This document shows positions 1 to 8,268 of a stretch of 33,719 bases of DNA, in pieces. The first letter of the stretch is position 1; the number at the start of each line of letters is the position of its first letter. Source of the DNA: a virus; the IMG/VR virus record IMGVR_UViG_3300043449_001598, positions 1-33,719 of that record; one strand, 5' to 3'. Both the position numbers and the translations under genes were made by a program. Below the pieces are notes generated by a model. That model was not told the origin of the DNA, searched no databases, and was given only the letters and a program-made list of their open reading frames with translations.

Positions 1-127
1 AGTTGAGCATGTCGGCCACGGCTCCGCGGTTGGCGTAGTCGGTGCCCTTGTCCCTCACTTCCTGCACAATGAACTGGCCGAACGTCAGCGCACTGGCGCC
101 AGCGTTGGTCTTGCTCTTGGAATCCTC
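1..127. repeat. Terminal direct repeat, left copy (circular-contig overlap)
   Basis: The first 127 bases are identical to bases 33593-33719. The identity stops exactly at the window end and lies inside one open reading frame that continues correctly across the join. This is best read as the overlap left when a circular genome is assembled (127 is a common assembly word length) and not as a biological terminal repeat. Confidence 0.95.
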
Positions 128-283
128 ACCCCACATGGCAAGCAAGCCCTGCACGCGCACGGCTGGCACCTGCATGATGTTCGTCGTCGTAGCGGTGCCG
201 TCGTTAGCCACGATGCTGATGGTGACGGATTGGGCGGAGGCGCTGATGGCGCCAGCCAAGATGATGGGCAGGATGTGTTTCAT
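1..283 (-). CDS. Secreted-type phage protein, N-terminal part (gene crosses contig junction)
   Basis: The ATG at 283 lies 2 bases after the stop of the fibre gene. The reading frame runs off the left edge and continues at the right edge to a TGA at 33489-33491, giving a 128-residue protein once the 127-bp overlap is removed. The N-terminus is a typical Sec signal: basic MKH, a hydrophobic run (ILPIILAGAISA), then SASAQS as a likely cleavage region near residue 18. The rest is soluble, with no domain I recognise. Its position just after the fibre suggests a fibre accessory, assembly or host-surface protein (inference). The stop overlaps the next start (ATGA at 33489-33492), so it is co-translated with the 82-residue gene downstream. 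Confidence 0.8.
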   Translation of the reverse strand, partial: MKHILPIILAGAISASAQSVTISIVANDGTATTTNIMQVPAVRVQGLLAMWGEDSKSKTNAGASALTFGQFIVQEVRDKGTDYANRGAVADMLN

Positions 284-285
284 GA

Positions 286-3200
286 TTAGAGCGGGGTAAC
301 GGTGGCAGCGGCGTCGCTGTTAATGCGAATCTGCCACTTGGCTTTGAGGGTGGTCTGGGTCAGGGAGCTGGTCGCGTTGCAGTTAATTGTGAACGTGTTG
401 TTGGTGGTGCTGGTCACGGTGATGGCCGTGGTCAGCGTGCCCGTGCTGCCAATGGTGCTTTGCGTTGGAGTGGAGACGTTGCTGCTGACGTTGGTTCCCT
501 TGGCCACGGCCGACACGGTGAACATGTCCGTGGTGGCTTGGAAATCCGTGGCATCGTCCGCGTGGGTGGTAAGGAACACATGAACGCCTGCGTATTTGCT
601 GGCAGGAAGCGCGATGGTGACGAAGCCCGTGGCAGCGCCTTCGGTCAGGGTAGTCTCGCCGGCGTAGATGTATTCCCGGACGCTGTAGCTGTTGGCGGTG
701 TTGGTGGAGGATGCTCCTGTTAGGCTGGTGTTTTTAATGAGCGCACCACCAATTCCGGTGCCGGTGCTTTGCCCGCCGTTTATGCTGAGCGATGCACCAG
801 CTTTGTCGGTGCCGCTGCCGTCGTGGGCTTTGATGGTTTGGGTGGTGGTGGTGGCGGCGTCGGTTCCTAGTTGGAGAACGGCGGCTGCGTCTCTTGATAA
901 ATATGTGTCGTCCGTTGTTCCAAAGTTTACTTTTGTGGACATTGAAATCTGATTTTTATTCCAATAGAAAACACCAACAGCATCCTCTCCGACAGCAAAG
1001 GACGTGTTGCCAAAAACAAACCTGGCTCCACCTGCGGCTTCCATTATTCCGGTTCTGCGAATCTTAAATTGAGATGACCCATCCACTTGGAGGTCAATTA
1101 GGGCGGAGGTTGTTGTGCTGTTTGTATTAGAAACATTTAGCTTAATTCCTGTGAATGTAGCTGCGGAATTGCTCCACGTCTGACTAATATCAAGCGCCGG
1201 AACGCTGCTTGTAATGACGCCACTGTTTACGCGCAACGCGTTTGTATTGTTTCCGTATACCCACAGATTGGTAATCAACGGCGTGTCCTTAATTGTCAGC
1301 GTCGTGCTAGCTCCAAATTGGTTAGCGTTTGTGGCACCGCTCAGCTTGCCGTCCAGCTGCGTCTGAATATCACTGGTCACATTGTCGATGTACCCCAGCG
1401 TCGCCACCGGCGTGGTCAGCTCGACAAAGTTGCCGGCGGAGTCCGTGCCCAGCACCCGCTCCTGGTCTTGAAGTGTGCTCTTGAATCCGCTGGCCGTGAC
1501 CGTGGCGCCAGCCTCGAGTCCACCGACGAGGTAGAAGTTGCCATCGCTGGCCACGCGCACGGTGCGATTGGTGCCACCAGCCCAGACCTCAAGGATGTTG
1601 GTGGCAGCGCTGGCTGAGCCATCCACGCGCAGGGACGGCAGGCTGGCCGTGCCGTGGGCGATGAGGTTGGTCACCAGCGGGCTGGTCTTGATGGTCAACG
1701 TGGTGTCCGCACCGAACTGGTTGGCGTTGGTCACCAGCGAGACACCTCCGCCTCCACCCGCGGCCGCGCTGCTGATGTGCAGGTCCACGCTGCCGCTGGT
1801 GTTGGTGGCGCGGAACACCATGTTGGACCCGTAGATGATGTTCAGGTTGGTCAGCAGCGCACCCGACACGGACACGCCGTTGGTGTAGATGCTGGTGAGA
1901 GAGTTGGTGGCGCTGGCCGACACGCCCGGCACGCGGCCATCCCAGACCGACCAGATGAGCCACCGCGCATCGCTGGCGCTGTAGACCAGCTGGGCCGTGG
2001 CGCCGTTGGTCAGAATGGTGTCGGCGCTAGTCGGACTGCTGAGGCGGTAGGCTGCCACGGCTTCCAAGCCGGAGTTGTGGTTCAGGACGGCGTCGTAGCC
2101 GGTGCCGTTGCGCAGGCTCAAGCGGTGCCCATCACGTGGGGTGGTTGAGCCAAAGATGATGCCGCTGATGCTCCATGCCGCGGTCGGGCTGCCGGTGATG
2201 TTCACCACGGAGTTTGTGCCCATGTTCAGGCGGTTGGCTCCATTGGCCATCGTGGTCAGCGTGGCGATTGGCGTGGACAGGTCGCCAGCCAGGACGTTGG
2301 TCTGGCCGGCCACGGTGACAAGGTTGGACAGGGTGCCGCGGATGAACCCCGGAATTGACAGGACGTGGTTGGCCGTGCCTAGGCGCAGCTGGTTCGTGGT
2401 GGTGCTCGACACGGCATTGCCGAGGTGGTCGGGAGGGCCAAGGGCAAGGCTGTTGTCATTGGCAGCATTGGCTCCGTAGCCAATTCCAATCGACTTGGAA
2501 CCTGATGCCGTTCCAAGAATGGCTAGCGTGTAATCGCTTAACGCCGTGCCATTGATTCCAATGGCGCCTTCTGATGTTGTTGAGCTGTCAGCGCCAATAA
2601 TGATGCTGCCGTCTCCATAGGCTTGGACGTTGGCTCCAATGGCGACTGCATTGTTGGTTGCAGAAGCTTGGTTTCCAATTCCAACGGAATAAGTTCCTTC
2701 GCTTCTGGCCTGATAACCAACTGCGACCGCATAATCATTGGAGGAAACACTCTCTGTTCCGATTGCCACACCGTTGATACCAGATGCCTTTGAGCTATTT
2801 CCCATGGCCATGCTCAGCGAGCCACTAGCCAAGGCATTGCTGCCCACCTGCAGGCTGTTTCCACCGCTGCCTTCAGAACGGATGGCGTTGCCGTAGTTGA
2901 CCAAGTTGGAGGTGACAGGACTGATATTGGTCACCGCCCGCGTGAACCCATTGGTCAGCGCCACGGCACCACTGGCCCGCAGCGTCCCGTTGAACTGGAC
3001 CGGAGCGATGACCACCTGCTGGGTGCTGGCTCCTTTGTTAAGGTAGTTGCCCAGCGGCGTGGCGTTTGTAGCGAGTAGGTTGGTGGCGTAGGTGTTAAGC
3101 CCGGCTACGACGTCGCTGGCTTGGTTGGTGCGGTTGGTCTCGCCGACCACGTTGGCCAGCGGGTAGAGCATCGGGAAGGTGCTGCTGCCAGCCTGCGTGG

Positions 3201-3552
3201 ACAGCGTGAGATAGCCCCACGACCCGCTCAGGCTGGCGCTGATGGCGCTGCCAACCAGCCGGAAGCTGTTGGTTCCGCTGCCGGCATTGGTGTTGCCATC
3301 CGCCAGCGTGAGCCCGCTCCACGGATAGGCGGCGAACTGGTTGAACAGGTTGGTCTTGGTGGCGTTGATGCTGGTCAGGTTGGTGGCAATCGTGGTTGCC
3401 CTGGTCGCATTGGTGAAAAAGCGCAGGCCGCCATTGACCGTGATGCTGTCGCCTGTCACGGCCCGATTGGTGACCGTGACGGTGAGCGTGATGCGCTGGC
3501 CCAGAGCAGGCAGGGCCAAGGCAAGGAAAAGGAATGCGAGGAGCTTCTTCAT
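286..3552 (-). CDS. Large fibre/adhesin-like protein with signal peptide and YadA-type head repeats
   Basis: This 1,088-residue protein has a clear Sec-like N-terminus (MKKLLAFLFLALALPALGQ), unexpected for an ordinary tail fibre. The body is rich in Asn, Thr, Ser and Ala. Around residues 230-375 it carries a run of short degenerate repeats of the form S-x-A-[IVM]-G-x-x-[AS], typical of YadA/Hia-type trimeric adhesin heads. Later sections (residues ~600-800) contain two copies of an ANQFGA(D/S)TTLTIK motif. It is the last large gene of the tail module, so the simplest role is host recognition by a trimeric fibre. A prophage-encoded exported adhesin is the alternative. DNA at about 890-1310 and 2450-2800 is visibly more AT-rich than the rest, suggesting domain exchange. 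Its start overlaps the previous stop (ATGA). Confidence 0.8.
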   Translation of the reverse strand: MKKLLAFLFLALALPALGQRITLTVTVTNRAVTGDSITVNGGLRFFTNATRATTIATNLTSINATKTNLFNQFAAYPWSGLTLADGNTNAGSGTNSFRLVGSAISASLSGSWGYLTLSTQAGSSTFPMLYPLANVVGETNRTNQASDVVAGLNTYATNLLATNATPLGNYLNKGASTQQVVIAPVQFNGTLRASGAVALTNGFTRAVTNISPVTSNLVNYGNAIRSEGSGGNSLQVGSNALASGSLSMAMGNSSKASGINGVAIGTESVSSNDYAVAVGYQARSEGTYSVGIGNQASATNNAVAIGANVQAYGDGSIIIGADSSTTSEGAIGINGTALSDYTLAILGTASGSKSIGIGYGANAANDNSLALGPPDHLGNAVSSTTTNQLRLGTANHVLSIPGFIRGTLSNLVTVAGQTNVLAGDLSTPIATLTTMANGANRLNMGTNSVVNITGSPTAAWSISGIIFGSTTPRDGHRLSLRNGTGYDAVLNHNSGLEAVAAYRLSSPTSADTILTNGATAQLVYSASDARWLIWSVWDGRVPGVSASATNSLTSIYTNGVSVSGALLTNLNIIYGSNMVFRATNTSGSVDLHISSAAAGGGGGVSLVTNANQFGADTTLTIKTSPLVTNLIAHGTASLPSLRVDGSASAATNILEVWAGGTNRTVRVASDGNFYLVGGLEAGATVTASGFKSTLQDQERVLGTDSAGNFVELTTPVATLGYIDNVTSDIQTQLDGKLSGATNANQFGASTTLTIKDTPLITNLWVYGNNTNALRVNSGVITSSVPALDISQTWSNSAATFTGIKLNVSNTNSTTTSALIDLQVDGSSQFKIRRTGIMEAAGGARFVFGNTSFAVGEDAVGVFYWNKNQISMSTKVNFGTTDDTYLSRDAAAVLQLGTDAATTTTQTIKAHDGSGTDKAGASLSINGGQSTGTGIGGALIKNTSLTGASSTNTANSYSVREYIYAGETTLTEGAATGFVTIALPASKYAGVHVFLTTHADDATDFQATTDMFTVSAVAKGTNVSSNVSTPTQSTIGSTGTLTTAITVTSTTNNTFTINCNATSSLTQTTLKAKWQIRINSDAAATVTPL

Positions 3553-4181
3553 GGGAAAGGGAGAATCTGGTCAACCGCCGTGCCGTTGTCGTCCACGCCC
3601 AGCACGCGCTGCCATTGGCCGTTGTTGCTGACGATGACCTTGAACACGCCCTGACGCATGATGGGCGTGTCATAGATGCCATCCGATTCGTCGGCCGTGC
3701 GGTAGGTCTGGGTCGGGTCCGGGCTCGTGCTGGTGGGTTGGGTGACTGAGTTCTTGACCGTGATGGATTGCTGATAGACCGGTGTCCATCCGCCACCGCT
3801 CTGGCTAAACTCAATTTGCAGGTAGGCCGTGACGCTGGTCGCGCTGCCCACGTAGCTGTTCATGCCGGCCGTGTTGAGGTCGAGCGTGCCAGTGAACGTG
3901 TTGGTCCCGCTGTCTGCCGTCCAGCTGGTCTGCTGAACCAGTGGCGAGGCATCGTCCAGCGTGTCGTTCAGAGACACGCGCAGGCTCAGGTTGCTGACGG
4001 CTTTGCGCTCATAGAGAGGCAGCACGCTGGTGGTGCTTTCCTCCACCAAGCAGACGGTCATGGGAACGCTCTGATACTTGAACAGCGGCCCGATGCTGGC
4101 CTCGCCACCGTCGATGTCCGACTTCTGCAGGCGCTTCTCGGCGATGTTGACAAAGATGTTCTGGGTGACGGTGGTGCTCAT
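3549..4181 (-). CDS. Tail tip/baseplate-region protein, unknown
   Basis: The 210-residue protein has no cysteine-rich or membrane segments apart from ordinary beta-rich sequence. The first half (residues ~35-75) reads like a beta-sandwich that lists values and responses. The C-terminal ~50 residues (GVFKVIVSNNGQWQRVLGV) resemble modules that attach receptor-binding proteins to the tail. It lies between a 224-residue structural protein and the fibre gene and overlaps both by 4 bases, so it is probably a distal tail or baseplate-upper-type component (inference from position). No family is recognised with confidence. Confidence 0.6.
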   Translation of the reverse strand: MSTTVTQNIFVNIAEKRLQKSDIDGGEASIGPLFKYQSVPMTVCLVEESTTSVLPLYERKAVSNLSLRVSLNDTLDDASPLVQQTSWTADSGTNTFTGTLDLNTAGMNSYVGSATSVTAYLQIEFSQSGGGWTPVYQQSITVKNSVTQPTSTSPDPTQTYRTADESDGIYDTPIMRQGVFKVIVSNNGQWQRVLGVDDNGTAVDQILPFP

Positions 4182-4852
4182 GCTTGGATTGGCCCTCCGG
4201 CCACGTACATGTAACGGGTGACGGTCTGGCCGCCTTCCTGCACGCAGACCGCCACGCGCTGGTATTTGGGCCGGTAACAGCGCGCGTCCACGTTCAAGTC
4301 CAGCCAGGTCAACCGGACCTCATTGCGCAACACGCCGGTCTTGTCTTCCGGTTCGCAGGCGTAAATCTCCGAGCCGACCTCGTAGGCCGGAAACAACACC
4401 TCGTTGATGAAGCGGCTGTTGTCGCTGGTGTTGGTCAGCCGGCGGGTGTTGCCGTAGTCGCCAGCCGTTGGAAAACTGATGGTGAAAGTGTAACCAAGCG
4501 CCGTGTTGGTGGTGCCGCCGAGCGTGCTGACCCGCAGCTGGACGGGCTTGGCCACGTAATACGTGGTCGTGTCGGCGTCATCGAGTTCGCCGTTGTCTTT
4601 GAGCTTTCGGCATTCAAGCCAATCGTTCTCCAAGGCTCGCACTTGGAACCGTTGGATGGTGCTGCCGTCCTCGCCATCTTCGCCACCGGACACACGGTCG
4701 AGCTTGATAACCTGACCGTAAGCCGTGTGATGGACGTTGTAGCCTAGACCGCGCTGGATGCGCAGGCTTTGGGCCAGGTCGCCAAGCTGGTTGATGGCTT
4801 GGGCGTAGCGCTTCATCGGCCCGCGTTCCGGGAGTGCCGTGGGCTTTACCAT
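4178..4852 (-). CDS. Tail tip-region structural protein, unknown
   Basis: I chose the ATG at 4852 because it overlaps the upstream stop (ATGGTAA), which fits the tightly packed operon. The longer frame starting at 4894 would overlap the upstream gene by 49 bases. The resulting 224-residue protein is beta-rich. Residues ~110-200 carry cysteines in CEPED and DARCYRPKYQRVAVCVQ. The segment near the start (MKRYAQAINQLGDLAQSLRIQRGLGY) looks like an amphipathic helix often seen at the start of phage neck/tip proteins. Function is unknown; a baseplate or minor tail role is inferred from its place after the tape measure. Confidence 0.6.
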   Translation of the reverse strand: MVKPTALPERGPMKRYAQAINQLGDLAQSLRIQRGLGYNVHHTAYGQVIKLDRVSGGEDGEDGSTIQRFQVRALENDWLECRKLKDNGELDDADTTTYYVAKPVQLRVSTLGGTTNTALGYTFTISFPTAGDYGNTRRLTNTSDNSRFINEVLFPAYEVGSEIYACEPEDKTGVLRNEVRLTWLDLNVDARCYRPKYQRVAVCVQEGGQTVTRYMYVAGGPIQA

Positions 4853-5631
4853 GCGGCCTCCGTCGTGGATGCGGTGTAGAAAAGCGACGACCACTGCGAG
4901 AGGATGAACTCGCTGTTTTGGTCGATGTACATTCCCTCGACGCTGCTAGTGCTCGGACGGCGCCTCCAGCCCCAGATGTAGTCGCTGGAAATTGGCGTCA
5001 GTGCGCTGCTGTCCGGGACGCTAAAAGCAATGTCATCAGGCAGGCCAAGCTGTGCTGTGCTGTAGACCAGCAAACCGTCGCCAATCGCTGCCACGTTGGA
5101 GCTCCCGCGAGGTATCTTGCGGCTCCTGCGGATGACCACGTATTCCAGCTCGTAGCCGGTCACTCCGTCGCGCAGGTAGCGCACCACCTTTTCAAACAGT
5201 GGATAAATGCTGGCGTTTGGCTTGTTGCCTTTGTTCGTCGCGACATCTTCTGCCAGCTGCCGGTAGTATGGGGACTCAACATCTCCAAGCTGGTCCAGCA
5301 TGGTGTCATATTCCCTCGCCTCCTGCGCAATGGCCGGGACTTGAAAGATGTCCTTTTCCACGAACTCCACGCCGACCTCGTAGCGCTCGACGTAGTCGTC
5401 CACGCCCGAGGTTTTGCTGGAGGTTGGCGACTGGATGAGCACCCGGCCAACGCCTCCGTCCATCGTCACGCTGACGTTGCTTTGGCCGCCAATGTTCTTG
5501 TTGTAAAAACCAATGGCGCTCAGCGTGCTGCCCTGGTATTCGCTCTCCATCATCGCAGCGTTCTGCTGCGGGTCCCAGCGATACTCCTTGCGGATGAGCT
5601 GGATGGCTTTGCTTCCCTTGACGATGGCCAT
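4846..5631 (-). CDS. Structural protein downstream of tape measure (distal tail-like)
   Basis: The 261-residue protein starts 2 bases after the tape measure stop, the usual place of a distal tail protein or tail hub subunit. It is mostly beta-rich, with no signal peptide or membrane segment. Residues ~95-130 are helical and charged (AIAQEAREYDTMLDQLGDVE), and a basic stretch lies near residue 170 (VIRRSRKIPRGSS). I do not recognise a family. The assignment is by gene order only. Confidence 0.6.
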   Translation of the reverse strand: MAIVKGSKAIQLIRKEYRWDPQQNAAMMESEYQGSTLSAIGFYNKNIGGQSNVSVTMDGGVGRVLIQSPTSSKTSGVDDYVERYEVGVEFVEKDIFQVPAIAQEAREYDTMLDQLGDVESPYYRQLAEDVATNKGNKPNASIYPLFEKVVRYLRDGVTGYELEYVVIRRSRKIPRGSSNVAAIGDGLLVYSTAQLGLPDDIAFSVPDSSALTPISSDYIWGWRRRPSTSSVEGMYIDQNSEFILSQWSSLFYTASTTEAAW

Positions 5632-5633
5632 GG

Positions 5634-6731
5634 CTAAAGGTCCCTCACCACGATTCCGCGCACTTCAAGCACGCGCTGGATTTGCTGCAAGGTGGAGGTG
5701 TTCTTGCGGATTTCCTGATAAACGCTCTGGGAGGCGCCACCGCTAAAAGCACCAATGCGCCCGAGCTGGTCGGCTGCTTGCAGTGGCCTGCCCGCAGCCG
5801 GCGCCATTGCCTGTAGCTTTTCCTCCTTCTTGTTCTTGTCCACCTCGAACAGCCCTTGGCCGTTCATCTGGTTGGCTTGGTCCAGCACCTTCTTGACGTC
5901 CTGCGCCTGATTGGCCTGTCCTGCCTTGTTGCCGCCAATGCCAAGCAGGTTCTTGGCAACTGCGGCGAATGGATTGCTGAGCATGACCGCCATGTCGCTC
6001 AGCGCCGCTGCCCGTTCCAATGGGCTCTTGTTCTTGGTGGTGACCGACTGAATTGCCTTTGTGAACGTGTCGATGGCACCGCCAAAGGTGGTGGCGGCAA
6101 TGACCTTTAGCTGCAGGGACAGCGCCTCCAGCGACTTGGTTAATTTGTCTACCCGCTCAATGTCCTCATTGGAGAACATGGCTGGCACTTCCACGTCCTG
6201 CAGGTTGGCCAGCACCGTGGCCAGCTTGGATGCTTTCGTTCCAAACATCTCCACCATGTCAGCCTGCTCCTTGGTGCTGATTCCTCCCTTGGCCATGTTG
6301 TTGGCCAGCTCGATGACTAAACTGGAATTGCTGCGCAGCGGGCTGTTGAGCTTGTCCAGCGTCAGGCCGTATCGCTCAAAGGCTTCGCGCAGGTCACCGG
6401 CGTTCTCGACGGCCTCCTTGCGGGCACCACCCATTTTGGTGATGGCCATTCCAAAATCCTCAAAGGCAAGACCGCTTTGCTTGAGGGCAAAGTCAATGCG
6501 CTGCACTTCGTCTGTGGTGACGCCGAACTGCTCGGAAAGGTCTTTGATGCGGTTGACGGTTTGAGCCAGGTCACGCGCAAAGGCAGTGACAGCAGCCACG
6601 CTAAAAGCGCTGGCCAGCTGGTTCTTGAGCTGCGAGCCAAACTGGCTGGCCTGTTTGCCAGCCTTGTTGATGCCCTGCTGGAAGCCGGTCGTGTCCAGCC
6701 CCAGCTTGGCGACGAGACTAAGCAGTGCCAT
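5634..6731 (-). CDS. Tape measure protein (short)
   Basis: The N-terminus (LVAKLGLDTTGFQQGINKAGKQASQFGSQLK) is the classic start of a tape measure protein: a beta strand followed by a long Ala/Gln/Lys-rich helix. The rest is largely helical, with a hydrophobic patch (SAFSVAAVTAFA) near residue 45 and coiled-coil-prone sections. It lies right after the presumed tail chaperone and overlaps it by 14 bases. At 365 residues it is short for this family. If tape length sets tail length, the tail should be short, roughly 50 nm by the usual rule of about 1.5 Å per residue (established relation, applied by inference). Confidence 0.85.
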   Translation of the reverse strand: MALLSLVAKLGLDTTGFQQGINKAGKQASQFGSQLKNQLASAFSVAAVTAFARDLAQTVNRIKDLSEQFGVTTDEVQRIDFALKQSGLAFEDFGMAITKMGGARKEAVENAGDLREAFERYGLTLDKLNSPLRSNSSLVIELANNMAKGGISTKEQADMVEMFGTKASKLATVLANLQDVEVPAMFSNEDIERVDKLTKSLEALSLQLKVIAATTFGGAIDTFTKAIQSVTTKNKSPLERAAALSDMAVMLSNPFAAVAKNLLGIGGNKAGQANQAQDVKKVLDQANQMNGQGLFEVDKNKKEEKLQAMAPAAGRPLQAADQLGRIGAFSGGASQSVYQEIRKNTSTLQQIQRVLEVRGIVVRDL

Positions 6732-7365
6732 TGGCGCCTCCTTGTCTTTGAGCCAGCTTGGCCGCCAGCGCTTCGGCCACGGCTTGGGCCTCCTCGATGG
6801 CGCTGCGGTCGGTCATTTGGATGTGCCCATCCAAAGCCTTCAGGGTGACGTAATCCCAGAGGCTAACGGCCCAGCTGCGGTCCATCATGACTTCGTCGCT
6901 GAACCCGAAGGCGCGCTGGAGGCTGGCCTTCACCATCTGCACGTGGGGACAAGCCACCTCGCGCACGTCGTTTGCGTCGTAGCTGTAGTGAGGAACCTTG
7001 GAATGCTCGCGAATGTAAGCCTCAAAGGCTTGGCTTTGGGCCGTGATGTCGATGGGTTGCACCTTGCGGCCCAGCACCCGGTCTCGCCACGTGTTGCGCG
7101 TCAGTCGCGCAGCCCAGACTGCCATGGCCTTGGCGGTGCCGGCTTGGTCCTCCAGCGTGCGCAAGGCTTCGCTGTAGGTCTGGGAGCAGATGGCCACGGC
7201 CATGGCCAGCTCCGTCCAGGCATCGGCCTGATTGGCCTCCGGGCAGACGTAAGCTGACTCGATTCTGTGCAGCAGGATGATGTGCCCGATGGACAGTGGC
7301 CGGAGCCGGAGGCCGAGCACATGGCGCGGCTCCGGGACCGTGGCGACGTAGAACTCGCTGGCCAT
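6718..7365 (-). CDS. Probable tail assembly chaperone
   Basis: The 215-residue, mostly helical protein lies between the tail tube gene and the tape measure gene, where tail assembly chaperones are found. The start (YVATVPEPRHVLGLRLRPLSIGHIILLHR) resembles the 'L-R-P-L-S-x-G-H' opening seen in other phage proteins at this locus. The C-terminus is Ala-rich and charged and overlaps the tape measure start by 14 bases. I see no separate downstream frame or slippery run that would point to the programmed frameshift typical of lambda G/GT. Confidence 0.6.
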   Translation of the reverse strand: MASEFYVATVPEPRHVLGLRLRPLSIGHIILLHRIESAYVCPEANQADAWTELAMAVAICSQTYSEALRTLEDQAGTAKAMAVWAARLTRNTWRDRVLGRKVQPIDITAQSQAFEAYIREHSKVPHYSYDANDVREVACPHVQMVKASLQRAFGFSDEVMMDRSWAVSLWDYVTLKALDGHIQMTDRSAIEEAQAVAEALAAKLAQRQGGANGTA

Positions 7366-7383
7366 TGGGGCGGGGAGGTATGC

Positions 7384-7827
7384 TTAGACCGACGTGGACA
7401 AATCCGATTCGTCGCTGTTTTCAAGCACGAGGTCGATTGTGGCAGCGCCGTCTACGGTGCGGTTCTGGGTGGCACTGATGACGTAGAAGTTGGTATCGAG
7501 CTTGCCGGTGCCGCTGCTAATTGTGTCGGTGATGCTGATTTTGTCGCCGGGCTTAGGCAGCAGGTTTTCACTGGATGTTGCGGCGTTGGCCAGCGTGCTG
7601 CCGGCAGGCACCACGGAGATGCGCAGCGTCTTAGTAAACCCGCTGAACACGACGGTCTTAATCTCTCCGCCAGTTTCCTTGATTCGGGCGACTTCGCTGT
7701 TGCGCTCGAATGACAGCGATTGCGTCATGTGGTTGGTTCCACCAACGCTTTCAGTGATTACGCCGCCGGCCATCGTGATGGTTCCAACGCTCCAAACAAC
7801 GCCGAGTCCTTTGATTGTTGCTGCCAT
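7384..7827 (-). CDS. Major tail tube protein
   Basis: The 147-residue, beta-rich protein opens MAATIKGLGVVWSVGTITMAGG and ends with an ATIDLVLENSDES-type strand, as expected for the single-domain tail tube proteins of long-tailed phages. It follows the tail terminator candidate by 2 bases and precedes the tail chaperone and tape measure. No Ig-like C-terminal extension is present. Assignment rests on size, beta pattern and position. Confidence 0.75.
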   Translation of the reverse strand: MAATIKGLGVVWSVGTITMAGGVITESVGGTNHMTQSLSFERNSEVARIKETGGEIKTVVFSGFTKTLRISVVPAGSTLANAATSSENLLPKPGDKISITDTISSGTGKLDTNFYVISATQNRTVDGAATIDLVLENSDESDLSTSV

Positions 7828-7829
7828 AA

Positions 7830-8267
7830 TTAGAGGTCTGTTGCGGCCGCCAAGCAGTCGAGTTCCAACTCGCTGATTTGCAGCCTTTCTTCGGTTCTTT
7901 CGGTCACGCGCGGGTTGAGAACCCCAATCACGTGAAAGTTGCTTTGCGCACCGGTGGCACCGCTCAGCAGGGAGGCGATGTCATCGCGCATGAACACGTC
8001 AAACGCGTCAGCCGCCAGCTGGCCGTGGTCGCTGCTGGCTGTCTCGTCGATGCTCGTGGATAAGCGCACCACCAAGGTGCACAGGAAGTTGCCACTGCCC
8101 TGGATAAACTCCTGACCTTGCTGGCCGATGAAGGTCATGCTCGGCACCACCTGCGTGGAATCGTTCAACCCAGCCTGCGTGGTGATTGGCGCCGTGGCCG
8201 TGGCCGTGTAGACAGCGGCCGCTGCGCGTTCCAGCTTTTGCAGGAGGTTGTTGTATTGGGTGGGCAT
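7830..8267 (-). CDS. Tail terminator / head-tail completion protein
   Basis: The 145-residue protein sits between the HK97 gp10-like neck protein and the tail tube, the usual place of the tail terminator (lambda gpU-like). It has an N-terminal helix (YNNLLQKLERAAAAVY), a central stretch of strands (NFLCTLVVRLSTS) and a helical section (GQLAADAFDVFMRDDIASLL), which fits the alpha/beta fold of that family. It starts 1 base after the previous stop. The function is inferred from position and fold impression. Confidence 0.6.
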   Translation of the reverse strand: MPTQYNNLLQKLERAAAAVYTATATAPITTQAGLNDSTQVVPSMTFIGQQGQEFIQGSGNFLCTLVVRLSTSIDETASSDHGQLAADAFDVFMRDDIASLLSGATGAQSNFHVIGVLNPRVTERTEERLQISELELDCLAAATDL

Positions 8268-8268
8268 G

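Noticed and set aside
1-127. Biological direct terminal repeats
   Set aside because: The repeat lies inside a gene, matches a typical assembly word length and its terminase is GpA-type, which usually makes cohesive ends rather than direct repeats.
6718-7365. Programmed frameshift in the tail chaperone gene
   Set aside because: No second frame continuing past the stop and no clear slippery heptamer were found before the tape measure start.
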